The position numbers and the translations under genes are program-made. DNA of 64,000 nucleotides from Sipunculus nudus. Its lineage: Eukaryota > Annelida > Sipuncula > Golfingiida > Sipunculidae. Below are positions 48,025 to 61,858 of this stretch, one piece after another. Each line of letters begins with the position of its first letter. The stretch's first letter is position 1. The notes under the pieces are model-generated. The model worked only from the letters and a program-made list of their open reading frames with translations. It had not been told where the DNA came from and ran no database searches. The stretch is taken from contig CM049309.1 of assembly GCA_026874595.1 (NCBI GenBank), positions 95,378,723-95,442,722 of the forward strand, written 5' to 3'.

Positions 48025-50192
48025 CCGTTTATTACGTGGTAAAAAGGTCCATGCAACTTGTGCTCTTTGAGATGAGGGGCATAAATATTTATCTGTTGTT
48101 ATATTTTTAAAGTTTACATAATTTTCTGTCATGATACCTCCAGTAGTTATTAAGTTTTAAGTTTTAATTGCCATTTTAAAGCTGGTTCGTTTGTCTTTCA
48201 CAAACTTTACTAAGGTCAGAGTAGCAACTGAAGAATAATCTATGTATTTTGATACTTGTCCTTGTTTAGGATGTTTTACTATTGCGCTATGGGGCAGTTT
48301 ATTTATTCCGGCCCAGAACAAATACGTTACCAATCACTGGTATAGGAGGCCGCTTTTGCTCTGGCAGTGCGAGCTGACCTGCGATGCAACAGTCAAAGAG
48401 ATGAACCGTGAAACACTTTTCAGTCGGTTTGGATTAATACATTTCATGTGCGTACATAGAGGACACACCAAAATTTGATCAAGGTCCTAGAAATATTCCG
48501 GATTCGGTGACCCAGAATGTTATTGGCGGTATATGTATGTTGTCTTCGCGACTGCTTTACGAGCTGGACAAAGTACTATGCCTAGTGTGTCCGTGTTTAT
48601 ATCTAAGACCTCTCTCTTTCTGCCTTGGTGTGTCCATGCATGTGTCTGTATATATGAAGATTCATCTGATGCCCATGTCAAAGTACAGGCATCATTTGAT
48701 AACAACGTCTGAGGTAACAAAAATAGAAGGTAAAGTAACTTTTAAGTGCTGAAAATAGATAAAGAAGCGATTTTAACCAGTAATTCAAGTCTATTCTTTG
48801 TTTGTGAGTGAGTTTACTGTGACGTGTTAGTACGACATGGAAAAGGACAAAAAAGTACTAACACATTCCCGTAATCAGACGGACGGGGATAATATGATGT
48901 GTTGACATGTTTTTGTAATCTAATACATAACAACTGATAATCTGAATTACATGTTATGCTCGTATGGAATGATAGGTCCCTTTGTAAATTGTCTGTTGTA
49001 ATTAAATATTGCCAGCTGAACCCATGGGACACACTTCTACGCGGGAGCCACCCGTTTTATTATTCAGCCCTTCACATATGGCGTAAGTGATATCGTAAAT
49101 TACGGGATCAGGGCAATTATCTTGAAGAAATACGGCGAAAAAATGAGAGCCATCATAGTATAGACGAGTATAAGTTACAGTTGGTAAACAGATGTTCTCG
49201 TTTGATAGGTCAATGTCAAATTAGGACTTATTTATACCAGCAACAGAAAAGACCTTACAATGTCAGAAATCTATTACCAACAGCTGTGGCGCTGTGTTTG
49301 TAACCATGAAACAGCTAGTTGATTACTGTGTCGGACCAACTGAATGCATGGTTATTGTTTATCCAATACTGCCCCGGAGACTTGCCACGGTTCTGACTAA
49401 CTTATTTTTAACATTGTATATAACATACAATACCCCACCCAGAACCCTTTCTCATACAGTCTCAATATCATCGGTATTTTCTTTTTTTTTTGTCGTAAAC
49501 TTCTCATCCTCTAAAACCCTTAAGTATCTTCGCCACCCTGTTTATATTGAAAATAATATATTTCTTGAGGTTAAAATAATTTCGATCTTAATCTCTCATT
49601 AATAATAAATTTCACTGTTCCTGAACTGTTCTGTAATACAGGTGCATTCTCTGTGATATCCGTATTCGTCTGTTTAGTGTAGGACCATATGTAGCAAATT
49701 CATTCTGAGTAAACTTTGTTTGTAAAAAAGTGACACCCTATGCAATTTTTGGTCTTCACCTTCCTATGAAGCCTAAAAAACATGGTGCCAATTTTTAAAT
49801 TCAGTTTTGACATTTCTTTCAGCTTGTTTGAAATGGTTTTAAAAAAAAAACTGTGACCGAAACATAAAACAAAGTAAACAGGGACAAGAGCATGAGAAAG
49901 GTTATTTTTTAATGCCTTTACATACTAAAGGCTCCAATTGTTTTCTCTGAACATTTTGGAAGAATTGTTTAATTTTATATTTTGGATTTATATTAAAGAG
50001 ACCTATTCACATACCTGGTATATGTTAAATATACACATAAAGTATTACGCACTAAATACACACAGTGTTTTTCTCCTTAAATATTAGGGTATCTGCTAAT
50101 ATTTTATTCTAATCATAGGATCATGATTATTCTCCTGACCACAAATCGGGAGAAGCTTTCCCCTGGAAAATCAGGTGGTGCAAAATTCAAAT

Positions 50193-50479
50193 ATAGCTGG
50201 CACGCCACATCTGCATGGTGACCATACTGCGTCACTTCACAAAGCCACATCTGCATGGTGACCATACTGCGTCACTTCACAAAGCCACATCTGCATGGTG
50301 ACCATACTGCGTCACTTCACAAATATAGCTGGCACGCCACATCTGCATGGTGACCATACTGCGTCACTTCACAAATATAGCTGGCACGCCACATCTGCAT
50401 GGTGACCATACTGCGTCACTTCACAAATATAGCTGGCACGCCACATCTGCATGGTGACCATACTGCGTCACTTCACAAA
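50193..50479 (+). repeat. 40/52 bp tandem repeat, 6 identical cores
   Basis: Six copies of CCACATCTGCATGGTGACCA plus TACTGCGTCACTTCACAAA with no differences visible. Four carry an extra TATAGCTGGCACG segment, giving a 52 bp period (50324, 50376, 50428), and two lack it (40 bp period). The absence of divergence implies very recent expansion or an assembly effect. Confidence 0.95.
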
Positions 50480-50849
50480 TCATATTTTTTCAAGCATCAA
50501 ACTGGTGTTTCTTTTGTGTTTCTATGTCACTCCCTTTTTTTGGAAGTTGTACATGCGCATGGTTTGACCTCTGACCATGCAGTCTTGTAATGGTAAACAA
50601 ACGCACATGGATTGTGTTTACTCAAATACAGAACAATAATAACGTATAAAACTTGTAAAATGTAGCTTTAACATTTTTGGTGGGGTATAAGTGTTAATTT
50701 TTCTTGAATAAAAGCAACGGTAATCTTTAGTCATTTGAGCTGTAGGGGTATGCAGCTCCCGCCCGTAAGGGTTATAGACACTTATTTTCTTATACATCGA
50801 GCTCTTGAGTCATAACAAATGGATAGGGCATTTAAATCAATGCTGAATC

Positions 50850-52674
50850 CTTTTTTTTTTTACAGTTTATTGACATTTCTTATTATACAACAAAAGATAC
50901 ATCGAACATAAATTCATACAATTAAACATAGAATCTCGTTCTGATCCAGATTAACCTGTTGAAACTTATTTTTATTTTACAGTTCTGATTATTTCAAAAA
51001 TAATACCTGCCTCAACTCTGAATACAATTAAGACAGAAATATATTACACAATACAAACATAAAGCTAATTATGACAAAACATCATTACAACAGACAACAT
51101 TGATACAGGACAAAACAGGATAATATTTATGAAGACAGCAACGTCTACTTCATATTATAACATATTATAATGACAGAGGAATACTTAAATCTAACCTTTT
51201 CGTTTACAATATTTACATCATAAGGTAATTTCACATTACGAGAGGCAATAGCAGGCTCCATTTCCGTAAATGTAGTTCTAACTTTTGTTTTTCTTCTGCT
51301 ATAAGATATTCTTCTTTCTGAAGGGATTTGACTCTAGATTTAAATTTTAAGAATAGGGTATTCATGCTCTTACAACCTTTTTCTATATACAATATCAATT
51401 TGTACAACAAAATGATTGTATTTTCTAGAGAATTTTCATTATTAACTGGTAATATTCCAAACATAATTATACTTTCTGACATTGTTGGGATATTTATATA
51501 ACTGCTTTGGAGCCATTCAGAAATTCTAAAATACAAATTCTTTGCAACCATGCAATGATAAAACAGATGATTAGGTGTCTCTGTCTACAGGAAACAATTA
51601 TCTCACCTATTACTATCAGACAAATTCCATTTAAACAAGATATACTGTTCACTGGTTAGATACTTATTATTTTGTGGATATTTAATCTTATATATGATAC
51701 ACCTCCAATTTTTTCTAATGGTTTAATTACCATCTGCGTCCATGGTTTTCTTTCACCTGTAATTAATCGTTTAACCCATAATAAATGAACTTTTAGCATT
51801 GTTTTTACATATGGCAATTTAAGGCCACCTTATTATAAGGATCTATTGCTGTTTTATATTTTATTTTTGCTATTTTTGTCGTTCCAAATAACACCATTGA
51901 CTGCAGACTGTATATTTTTAACAAAATTTTCAGGTGGCTCGCACATATTAGTTGCATATAGAATAGATGAGATAATAAGTGTCCGAACAACTTCAATTCT
52001 ACCATATACAGTCAATGAACGACTTCGCCACATATGCAGTAGTTTACATATTTTATCTTTGAGCTTAGTAAAGTTTTGTTCTGCTACAATGTCTGCATCA
52101 TAAGAGAATTGAATACCCAATATCCGTATAGTATTAACCATAAAGTTTATCCATTTACAGTCGATTGGCTTGTCTCGTCTAGTTTTATGCCTACCAAGCC
52201 AAGCAGCTTCTGACTTTTCATAATTTACTTTGAGAAAGAAAATTCTTGAAAATGAGTTTAATACATTTATTAATTCATTAAAAGAATTAATATCATGCAA
52301 GAAAAATATTGAGTCATCTGCGAACATAGATAATTTATGTTCTATATTGAATAATTTAATCCCCGTGATTTTAACATTAGAACGAACTTATTGTGCCAAT
52401 ATCTATATAACCAGTAAAAATAAGTAGCATGCCATGGGGTCTCCTTGCCGGGTACCTCTTTCTAAAGGAAAATATCTTGTAGTAACACCGTTATTTATCA
52501 CTTCACTTTCTAGTTTGTTGTACATTTCTTTAATCCATGTAATAAACTGCTTACCAAATCCATAATGTTTCAGAACACTGAACATAAATGTATGATCAAT
52601 ACTGTCAAAAGCAGAAGCAAAATCAGCAGCAAACATTATTCCCGGTAACTTTTTTGTCTACAATAAAACAATAT
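50850..52674 (-). mobile_element. 5'-truncated L1-like retrotransposon with target-site duplication
   Basis: Minus-strand insertion of about 1.82 kb. On its own strand it starts within the reverse transcriptase region and ends in a poly-A tail, seen here as the T-run starting at about 50850. It is flanked by the 10 bp direct repeat ATGCTGAATC (50840-50849 and 52675-52684), a target-site duplication. This combination is the signature of target-primed reverse transcription with 5' truncation. The coding part is broken by frameshifts. Confidence 0.9.
51231..52660 (-). pseudogene. reverse transcriptase remnant of the L1-like element
   Basis: In order on the minus strand: KLPGIMFAADFASAFDSIDH (the catalytic-Asp motif; usual form D-x-x-KAFD) and RGTRQGDPMACYLFLL at 52636-52403. 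After a frame change come FADDSIFF (catalytic DD), KSEAAWLGRHK and ILGIQFSYDAD (52327-51854), followed by a Trp/Arg motif (MWRSRSLTVYGRIEVVRTLI). A later fragment, 51551-51231, is the C-terminal region. The style (KSE-x-x-WLG, RGxRQGDP) matches the L1/Tx1 group. It is not intact: at least three frame breaks and no endonuclease, because the 5' half is missing. Confidence 0.88.
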
Positions 52675-55610
52675 ATGCTGAATCATTTAGATCAATTAAA
52701 ATCAAGGTATGACCACAATAACAATGATAAGGTTCTTAATACAGTTGATACAGTCTTGTTACCTTTTAATAACATTACATTACTTTACACGTATCCCTTT
52801 TTTAAATGCCATACAGAAATGATGTTCGCTTGCCAGAACTGTTTAGAAATTTTACTTGCAAATTACAGTTATTCCAATTTACAAAATAGCTTGTTCATTT
52901 TGTATTTTTGCAGATTCCTTTACCAAACGTAAAAACATACTTCCTTGTAAACATAATCTGAGTTTGCAGCTTGTTTCTTACAACCTATGGGTTAATTAGG
53001 GTAATACATGAAGCCAGTAAGAATCATTTTCAAAGTTTTGTGCATCTGACATTCCCTGTACTTAATTACTACAGCAAATTAAGCATATCAAACGACAACC
53101 ATCCCATATTCCATCAGATAAAATAAAATGTCAAAATAATTAATATTCATTCTTATCTGAATCTTAAAGACAAGCTTGTATTTTATAGATAATGTAAGCC
53201 GGCTGCTGCTCGTAGATTATACTTCTCGTGAGTTTCTTTCCTTGGCAAATTCTAACACATATTTGATTATACCTTTTCAGCCATTAAAGGGTAAAGAAAT
53301 AAGGGACAGGAATTAAACAATATCCAGCATTTAATATTGACTATTGTTTTGTCTTGGGTCTTGTACCTGTATTACCTAAATGTCCCGATTTCATATTCTC
53401 AGAAATATAAAACAATCATCTCGACCCAAAAGGGTTTTAAAAAATTACCTGCCGGGGGTGGGGGTTGTTAAGATGGGATAGAAAATCATATGTTAACATG
53501 TAGGAGAACATGATATGACTCTTTGTGACACTAGAATATTGTTTAAATTTAACATTTAATTTAAAAAGATGGTCGTTTCCTTCAACCGAACCTCATTTTG
53601 ACACATTCCAAATAATCTCTTCTTGGGCTTCCCCTAAGAGGCTCCCTAATTCATCTTTCTGAAGAAAAAATGTGCTTTTATTGAGTGTTAATTGTCAGTC
53701 CTTCTCATGCTCTTAATGTAAATTTATGTATATAGCTGTCAACTGTAAGCTAACTGATGTCCACAGCTTACAAGATTATAAATGAAGAGTGAAATGATTT
53801 ATACGCAAACAGCTGCCCAACAGTAGGTCTATATGCTTTTAAATGATATGATATATCGCCCATGCAGACAAAGAAGTTGGCTGACGCTATGTAATCATTG
53901 TTGTACATTTTGTTGCTTTCTAATAGGTCCACAAACCATTGCATGCAGCTCCAAAAGCTGGATGAAACTTCGTTACATTGTGAATTGTGGATTAGGGAAT
54001 ATTTTCTAAAAGTTTGGGGTGGACCAGTGATATGTGAGAGAGGATCTGGTAATAAATATAGTCTAAGTTGCCCTTTTTCTGTTGTTTATTCTTCACAAAA
54101 TATACCCAAAAAAAATTAATCGTCTGCCTAAAACTTTATCAATTCTTTCTTTGCTCATAACCAAAAAGTCCACAATCACCTCAAAATTAAGAACCCTCAG
54201 ATTTACTTTTTGGACAAACTAACCGAACGCCATGGATTTCTAGGTCTTCACTATCAGCGAGTGCATGAGACAATGGTGTCAGTGGTGAAATGGGACAATA
54301 GGTTGACGAAACAGCAAAATCATGATGGAAGTATAATAAAATACTGGGTGACATCTGCATCCACACTAATGTGACAATGATATCCGTATTCGTCTATTTG
54401 TAAAGATTATTTTTGGTATCAAGGAAGAAACTAAACAGAGTAGCACAATCTTGTCCCTTTTGATATACAAAAACTGTCTTCCATTACATATCCTGAGTGC
54501 AGCCGCTAAAACAGTCACTCTATAACTGACGCTCTCTGACTCATCTTTTTGTAACGTGACACACAGTTTCCTTTTTTTAGCTGACGGCTGACAGCTTTTC
54601 CGCCTTGTCATACTGCCCTCGTTTATACTCACATATTAACCACAGCTACACCCAAGGCAGAATATATATATATTTTTTTTCCGGGAACATGACACTGTGT
54701 CCTGAAGGTGTGGCGTGGGTTTTTTAGGTCCAAGCAGATCTTCAGTTTGATATCTTCCTCACCAAAAGGGAAAGTGAGAACAGATGCTGTCGGTGTATAC
54801 TATAGGGTGAAAGGAAACTGTCCTAAGTTCACTACTGACAGAACTTCTTTAGACGAAATCACTGTTTACTTTGAGGGAGCGGTTGATCATCCTGGCAAGT
54901 CATCAAGCTGACAGTGATCAGGAGCGCGGATCTATTGGGAGGGACCAGGGGGTCCGGACCCCTTTAATGGTTTCAGACCATGCAATTGTTCCGGGGTCTT
55001 TTATTAGTCTGGGGTTTGTTTTTGACTGAATAAAAAGAGAAATATAACACATATCGGGATACATGCGAACTAAAATTCCGTATTTAGTAATGTATAGTCC
55101 GAAGGTGTATGCCTGAAACGTAATGAAGAATATTGTCAATATTGTCACAGTTTTAGTAAATCAAACCTTATAGTTATATTGATAAGGAAAAGTATAAGTA
55201 AAATTAAACCACATAAATAAAAAAAATTAATAAAACATAAGTGTGATAAATTAATGTTTCTTGGGTAAAATACCTTTCCTTTCCGGTTTCACCTATTATG
55301 TTGCTGTTATGTGCGAGCTTGTAAGGCGCTGCGTGTAAAACAATTCATGTGAATGATTAAATTTATATAAATATATACATTTAGCATTTGACCTCCTGTT
55401 GAAGGATGAAACATAATGTTGGAAGACCTGTCTTCCGGACTCCATTACGTCATTTCTGTTTGGTTATTTGTTCACCCAGGCCATGATAAGACAGTATCTT
55501 GGTGCTATGTGTTAACAGGTGGCATCAGTCCTCTGCCGGTATAGCACGGTGACAGGCCGTCATCTCTTGTCATGTTGAACGCAAGGAAACAAGAGTGCTG
55601 CATGAAATAT

Positions 55611-58372
55611 CATCTGCATGTGTTCACCTCCACGCCTGAGAATTTGTACCAGAGGCTGAGTCATGTACAAAAATCATGTGTCCACCTCCCGAGAACTTGT
55701 ACCAGAGGCTGAGTCACGTACAACAATCATGTGTCCACCTCCACGCCAGAGGCTGAGTCACGTACAAAAATCATGTGTCCACCTCAACGCCTGAGAACTT
55801 GTACCAGAAGCTGAGTTACGTACAAAAATCATGTGTCCACCTCAAAGCCTGAGAACTTGTAGCAGAGGCTGAGTCACGTACAAAAATCATGTGTCCACCT
55901 CAGCGCCAGAGGCTGAGTCACGTACAAAAATCATTTGTCCACCTCCACGCCTGAGAACTTGTACCAGAGGCTGAGTTACGTACAAAAATCATGTGTCCAC
56001 CTCCACGCCTGAGAACTTGTACCAGAGGATGAGTCATGTACAAAAATCATGTGTCCACCTCCACGCCAGAGGCTGAGTCACGTACAAAAATCATGTGTCC
56101 ACCTCCACGCCTGAGAACTTGTACCAGAGGCTGAGTTACGTACAAAAATCATGTGTCCACCTCCACGCCAGAGGCCGAGTCACGTACAAAAATCATGTGT
56201 CCACCTCCACGCCTGAGAACTTGTACCAGAGGCTGAGTTACGTACAAAAATCATGTGTCCACCTCCACGCCTGAGAACTTGTACAAGAGGCTGAGTTACG
56301 TACAAAAATCATGTATCCACCTCCACGCCTGACAACTTGTATAAGAGGCTGAGTCACGTACAAATATCATGTGTCCACCTCCACGCCCGAGAACTTGTAC
56401 CAGAGGCTGAGTCACGTACAAAAATCATTTGTCCCCCTCCACGCCTGAGAACTTGTACCAGAGGCTGAGTTACGTACAAAAATCATGTGTCCACCTCCAC
56501 GCCAGAGGCCGAGTCACGTACAAAAATCATGTGTCCACCTCCACGCCTGAGAACTTGTAGCAGAGGCTGAGTTACGTACAAAAATCATGTGTCCACCTCC
56601 ACGCCTGAGAACTTGTAGCAGAGGCTGTGTTACGTACAAAAATCATGTGTCCACCTCCACGCCAGAGGCTGAGTCACGTACAAAAATCATGTGTCCACCT
56701 CCACGCCTGAGAACTTATAGCAGAGGCTGAGTTACGTACAAAAATCATGTGTCCACCACCACGCCTGAGAACTTGTACCAGAGGCTGAGTTACGTACAAA
56801 AGTCATGTGTCCAACTCCACGCCTGAGAACCTGTAGCAGAGGCTGAGTCACGTACAAAAATCATGTGTCCACCTCCACGCCTGAGAACTTGTAGCAGAAG
56901 CTAAGTCATGTACAAAAATCATGTGTCCACCTCCCGAGAACTTGTACAAGAGGCTGAGTCACGTACAAAAATCATGTGTCCACCACCACGCCTGAGAACT
57001 TGTACCAGAGGCTGAGTTACGTACAAAAGTCATGTGTCCAACTCCACGCCTGAGAACCTGTAGCAGAGGCTGAGTCACGTACAAAAATCATGTGTCCACC
57101 TCCACGCCTGAGAACTTGTAGCAGAAGCTAAGTCATGTACAAAAATCATGTGTCCACCTCCCGAGAACTTGTACCAGAGGCTGAGTCACGTACAAAAATC
57201 ATGTGTCCATCTCCACGCCTGAGAACTTGTACCAGAGGCTGAGTTACGTACAAAAATCATGTCTCCACCTCCACGCCTGAGAACTTGTACAAGAGGCTGA
57301 GTTACGTACAAAAATCATGTGTCCACCTCCACGCCTGAGAACTTGTACAAGAGGCTGAGTTACGTACAAAAGTCATGTGTCCAACTCCACGCCTGAGAAC
57401 CTGTAGCAGAGGCTGAGTCACGTACAAAAATCATGTGTCCACCTCCACGCCTGAGAACTTGTAGCAGAAGCTAAGTCATGTACAAAAATCATGTGTCCAC
57501 CTCCCGAGAACTTGTACCAGAGGCTGAGTCACGTACAAAAATCATGTGTCCATCTCCACGCCTGAGAACTTGTACCAGAGGCTGAGTTACGTACAAAAAT
57601 CATGTGTCCACCTCCACGCCTGAGAACTTGTACAAGAGGCTGAGTTACGTACAAAAATCATGTCTCCACCTCCACGCCTGAGAACTTGTACCAGAGGCTG
57701 AGTTACGTACAAAAATCATGTGTCCACCTCCACGCCTGAGAACTTGTACCAGAGTCTGAGTCACGTACAAAACTCATGTGTCCACCTCCACGCCTGAGAA
57801 TTTGTACCAGAGGCTGAGTCACGTACAAAAATCATGTGTCCCCCTCCACGCCTGAGAACTTGCACCAGAGGATGAGTTACGTACAAAAATCATGTGTCCA
57901 CCTCCACGCCAGAGGCCGAGTCACGTACAAAAATCATGTGTCCACCTCCACGCCTGAGAACTTGTAGCAGAGGCTGAGTTACGTACAAAAATCATGTGTC
58001 CACCTCCACGCCTGAGAACTTGTAGCAGAGGCTGTGTTACGTACAAAAATCATGTGTCCACCTCCACGCCAGAGGCTGAGTCACGTACAAAAATCATGTG
58101 TCCACCTCCACGCCTGAGAACTTATAGCAGAGGCTGAGTTACGTACAAAAATCATGTGTCCACCTCCACGCCAGAGGCTGAGTCACGTACAAAAATCATG
58201 TGTCCACCTCCACGCCTGAGAACTTGTACCAGAGGCTGAGTTACGTACAAAAATCATGTGTCCACCTCCACGCCTGAGAACGTGTAGCAGAGGCTGAGTC
58301 ACGTACAAAAATCATGTGTCCACCTCCACGCCTGAGAACTTGTAGCAGAGGCTGAATCACGTAAAAAAAATC
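55611..58372 (+). repeat. 58/44 bp minisatellite with AP-1-like sites
   Basis: About 50 copies. The long unit (58 bp) reads GGCTGAGTCACGTACAAAAA, TCATGTGTCCACCTCCACGC, CTGAGAACTTGTACCAGA. A 44 bp form lacks TGAGAACTTGTACC, and another variant lacks ACGCCT. Roughly half the copies read TGAGTCA (perfect AP-1/TRE palindrome) and half TGAGTTA. Blocks of several units are themselves repeated, for example about 56750-56940, 56980-57160 and 57370-57500. The array ends at the A-run near 58370. Confidence 0.96.
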
Positions 58373-59167
58373 ATACTTTGGTCCATACCTTTTTCTCTTG
58401 ATGATGTTGTTGTTGTTTTTATCTGTTAACCTAATTATTAAATCCCTATTATTGTATATATTTATTCTGTCTTTTTATCTTTATTATTTCAAAAGTTTAT
58501 AATAATTTTTATTTTGAAAAAAAAAATAGATTCATTTATAAAGAAAAAGTGCTCATTTTCATGATACCGCTTCGCCACCTTTGTCCTACAACCTAAATAC
58601 AGATATATTTAAAATAATATTGATTACGGTCAAATATAAACGTCAAGTTCATTCAGCGGTTACACTCCTACCAGACAAGCCTACCCACATTCGTGCGGAC
58701 AAAATCAACACCAGAACCATCTGCTGTAACTGAGGAAGAATAACTAAATACAGATTGTGAAGGGCTTCCGAAGTGATAACAGTGAGTCAAGATGCCGGTT
58801 GTTTATGGAGATGGTCATCTGTGAACTCTGGAGACGGTACACGATACATTACAGTCTCTGAGAACCGCAGGGCGGTGTGTGCGTGTAGGCGCGTCACTTT
58901 TTTGTTTGTTTTTTTTTTTTTTTTTTTCCTTTTTATCGTTTTTTTATTCTGCCCCTCCTTGAGAACCTCGTCATTCCAATTTCTGTCCTTATACCAGTCA
59001 TCCTACAAAGAGAATGGGTAGACATTTGTGAAGACGGGGGATTGGAGCACCTTCACGTAAAAGCCAGGGAATGGGAGTCAAATGAGATGAAAGGAAAATA
59101 TATAAAAAATGTCAAAGTTTTTCTTTGACTTAAAACAATCATATAGAAAATAACGCCCTTCGCCTAA

Positions 59168-59370
59168 CTTGGTTGTGTGCCGTAAGGGATGGCGGAACTT
59201 GGCTGTGTGCAGTAAAGGATGGCGGAGCTTGGTTGTGTGCCGTAAAGGATGGCGGAGCTTGGCTGTGTGCCTTAGGGATGGCAGAGCTTGGCTGTGTGCC
59301 GTAAGGGATGGCGGAGCTTGGCTGTGTGCCGTAATGGATGGCGGGACTTGGCTGTGTGCCGTAAAAGATG
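59168..59370 (+). repeat. 30 bp tandem repeat, about 7 copies
   Basis: Unit CTTGGCTGTGTGCCGTAAGG plus GATGGCGGAG, about 30 bp with small indels. It gives an open frame of Cys/Trp/Arg repeats that shifts phase and is not a gene. Confidence 0.93.
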
Positions 59371-59980
59371 GATCTTAGAGGTTGACAGACTGCTTGTTTG
59401 ACATCGTTTCCATGATGTGTGGTCTTTTAACCATCACTTCACCTTGATACTCCACAGACACAAGGTTAACTGTGATAAGTCTCCTGTATATAGAGGTGGC
59501 ATTACTATAGATGTTTCTGTAAAGCCGGCTCTGGGCTGTTGACAGGAGAAGCGACAATTGTTTACTCCTGACCCAGCTGGTCCTTGTTTATGTAACAACC
59601 TTGCCGGGTGTTCTCGTCAACTTTACCTGTGATTTATAACCATCAGGCGGTATAGATTTACCCTCTGTAGATTGACTGCATGTTCTCCTGAGCTATACTG
59701 CTGGACGAGTTCTATACCCCGAGCCTTGTTTGTCCATCATATTTAAATTTACATAAATTATTTGTATGTTATATGTATTTATACATTATCCCGTTAATGG
59801 ATAATGATTATGGTTCATTCTAACTAACATTCTAACAAGTGAAATCTTGTGTCACTGAATCCGATACAATGTACTGATCAAGTTCTGTTTAAGGCATTTC
59901 TTCGTTTAATAACTGTCTTGAATTCTTCGAGACACGAGAACCATTAGATCAGAGGAGGATTGTACCAGGTTTCACGATTC

Positions 59981-61858
59981 AGAAGCTTAGCCCAAACAAC
60001 CATTATAATTAGTAGTAGGATTGTTTTAGACTGAAGCTTAGCCCAAACAACCATTATAATTAGTAGCAGGAATGTTTTAGACTGAAGATAAGCCCAAACA
60101 ACCATTATTTTTAGTAGTAGGATTATTTAAGAGTGAAGCTAAGCCCAAACAACAATTAAAATTAGTAGCAGGAATGTTTTAGACTGAAGCTAAGCCCAAA
60201 CAACCATTTTAATTAGTAGCAGGAATGTTTTAGACTGAAGCTAAGCCCAAACAACCATTATAATTAGTAGTAGGATTATTTATGAGTGAAGCTAAGCGGA
60301 AACAACCTTTAGAATTAATAGTAGGATTGTTTTAGACTGAAGCTAAGGCCAAACAACCATTATAATTAGTAGTAGGATTGTTTTAGACTGAAGCTAAGCC
60401 CAAACAACCTTTAGAATTAGTAGTAGGATTATTTAAGAGTGAAGCTAAGCCAAAACAACCATTATAATTAGTAGTAGGATTATTTAAGAGTGAAGCTAAG
60501 CCCAAATAACCATTTAAATTAGTAGCAGGAATGTTTCAGACTGAAGCTAAGCCCAAACAACCATTATTATTAGTTGTAGGATCATTTAAGAGTGAAGCTA
60601 AGCCCAAACAACCATTTAAATTAGTAGCAGGAATGTTTCAGACTGAAGCTAAGCCCAAACAACAATTATTATTAGTTGTAGGATTATTTAAGAGTGAAGC
60701 TAAGCCCAAACAACCATTATAATTAGTAGCAGGAATGTTTTAGACTGAAGCTAAGCCCAAACAACCATTATAATTAGTAGTAGGATTATTTAAGAGTGAA
60801 GCTAAGCCCAAACAACCATTTTAATTAGTAGCAGGAATGTTTCAGACTGAAGCTAAGCCCAAACAACCATTATAATTAGTAGTAGGATTATTTAAGAGTG
60901 AAGCTAAGCCCAAACAACCATTATAATTAGTAGCAGGAATGTTTTAGACTGAAGCTAAGCCCAAACAACCATTATAATTAGTAGTACGATTATTTTAGAC
61001 TTAAGCAAAGCCCAAACAACCATTATAATTAGTAGTAGGATTTTTTAGACTGAAGCTAAGCCCAAACAACCTTTATAATTAGTAGTAGGATTGTTTTAGG
61101 CTGAAGCTAAGCCCAAACAACCATTATAATTAGTAGTAGGATTGTTTTAGACTGAAGCTAATCCCAAACAACCATTATAATTAGTAGCAGGAATGTTTAA
61201 GACTGAAGTCAAGCCCACACAACCATTATATTTAGTAGTAGGATTGTTTTAGACTGAGGCTAAGCCCAAACAACAATTATTATTAGTTGTAGGATTATTT
61301 AAGAGTGAAGCTAAGCCCAAACAACCTTTATAATTAGTAGCAGGAATGTTTTAGACTGAAGTCCAGCCCACACAACCATTATATTTAGTAGTAGGATTGT
61401 TTTAGACTGAAGCTAAGCCCAAACAACAATTATTATTAGTAGTAGGATTATTTAAGAGTGAAGCTAAGCCCAAACAACCTTTATAATTAGTAGCAGGAAT
61501 GTTTTAGACTGAAGTCAAGCCCACACAACCATTATATTTAGTAGTAGGAGTGTTTTAGACTGAAGCTAAGCCCAAACAACAATTATTATAAGTAGTAGGA
61601 TTATTTAAGAGTGAAGCTAAGCCCAAACAACCATTATAATATGTAGTAGGATTGTTTTAGACAAAAGCTAAGCCCAAACAACCATAACAATTAGTAGTAG
61701 GTTTGTTTTAGACTGAAGCTAAGCCCAAACAACCTTTAGAATTAGTAGTAGGATTATTTAAGAGTGAAACTAAGCCCAAACAACCATTATAATATGTAGT
61801 AGGATTGTTTTAGACAAAAGCTAAGCCCAAAAAAACATAACAATTAGTAGTAGGATTG
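59981..61858 (+). repeat. 51 bp minisatellite with two alternating monomer types
   Basis: About 37 copies. The shared core is GAAGCTAAGCCCAAACAACC then ATTATAATTAGTAG. Type A joins GCAGGAATGTTTTAGACT. Type B joins TAGGATTATTTAAGAGT. A third mix has TAGGATTGTTTTAGACT. A and B alternate over long stretches (about 60470-60960), giving a 102 bp dimer. A ~180 bp block near 61190-61370 is repeated near 61370-61550. 51 bp is 17 codons, hence the repeated frame EAKPKQP at 60531-60722, which stops wherever TAG appears. Confidence 0.95.

Noticed and set aside
54708-54911. 67-codon plus-strand frame as a gene
   Set aside because: No recognisable domain, no splice context, and it lies in the proposed intron. 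A chance frame is most likely.
59169-59378. Cys/Trp-rich repeat peptide
   Set aside because: It comes from the 30 bp tandem repeat and loses frame at each indel.
60531-60722. EAKPKQP repeat protein
   Set aside because: It is a 17-codon echo of the 51 bp minisatellite. Neighbouring units carry in-frame TAG.
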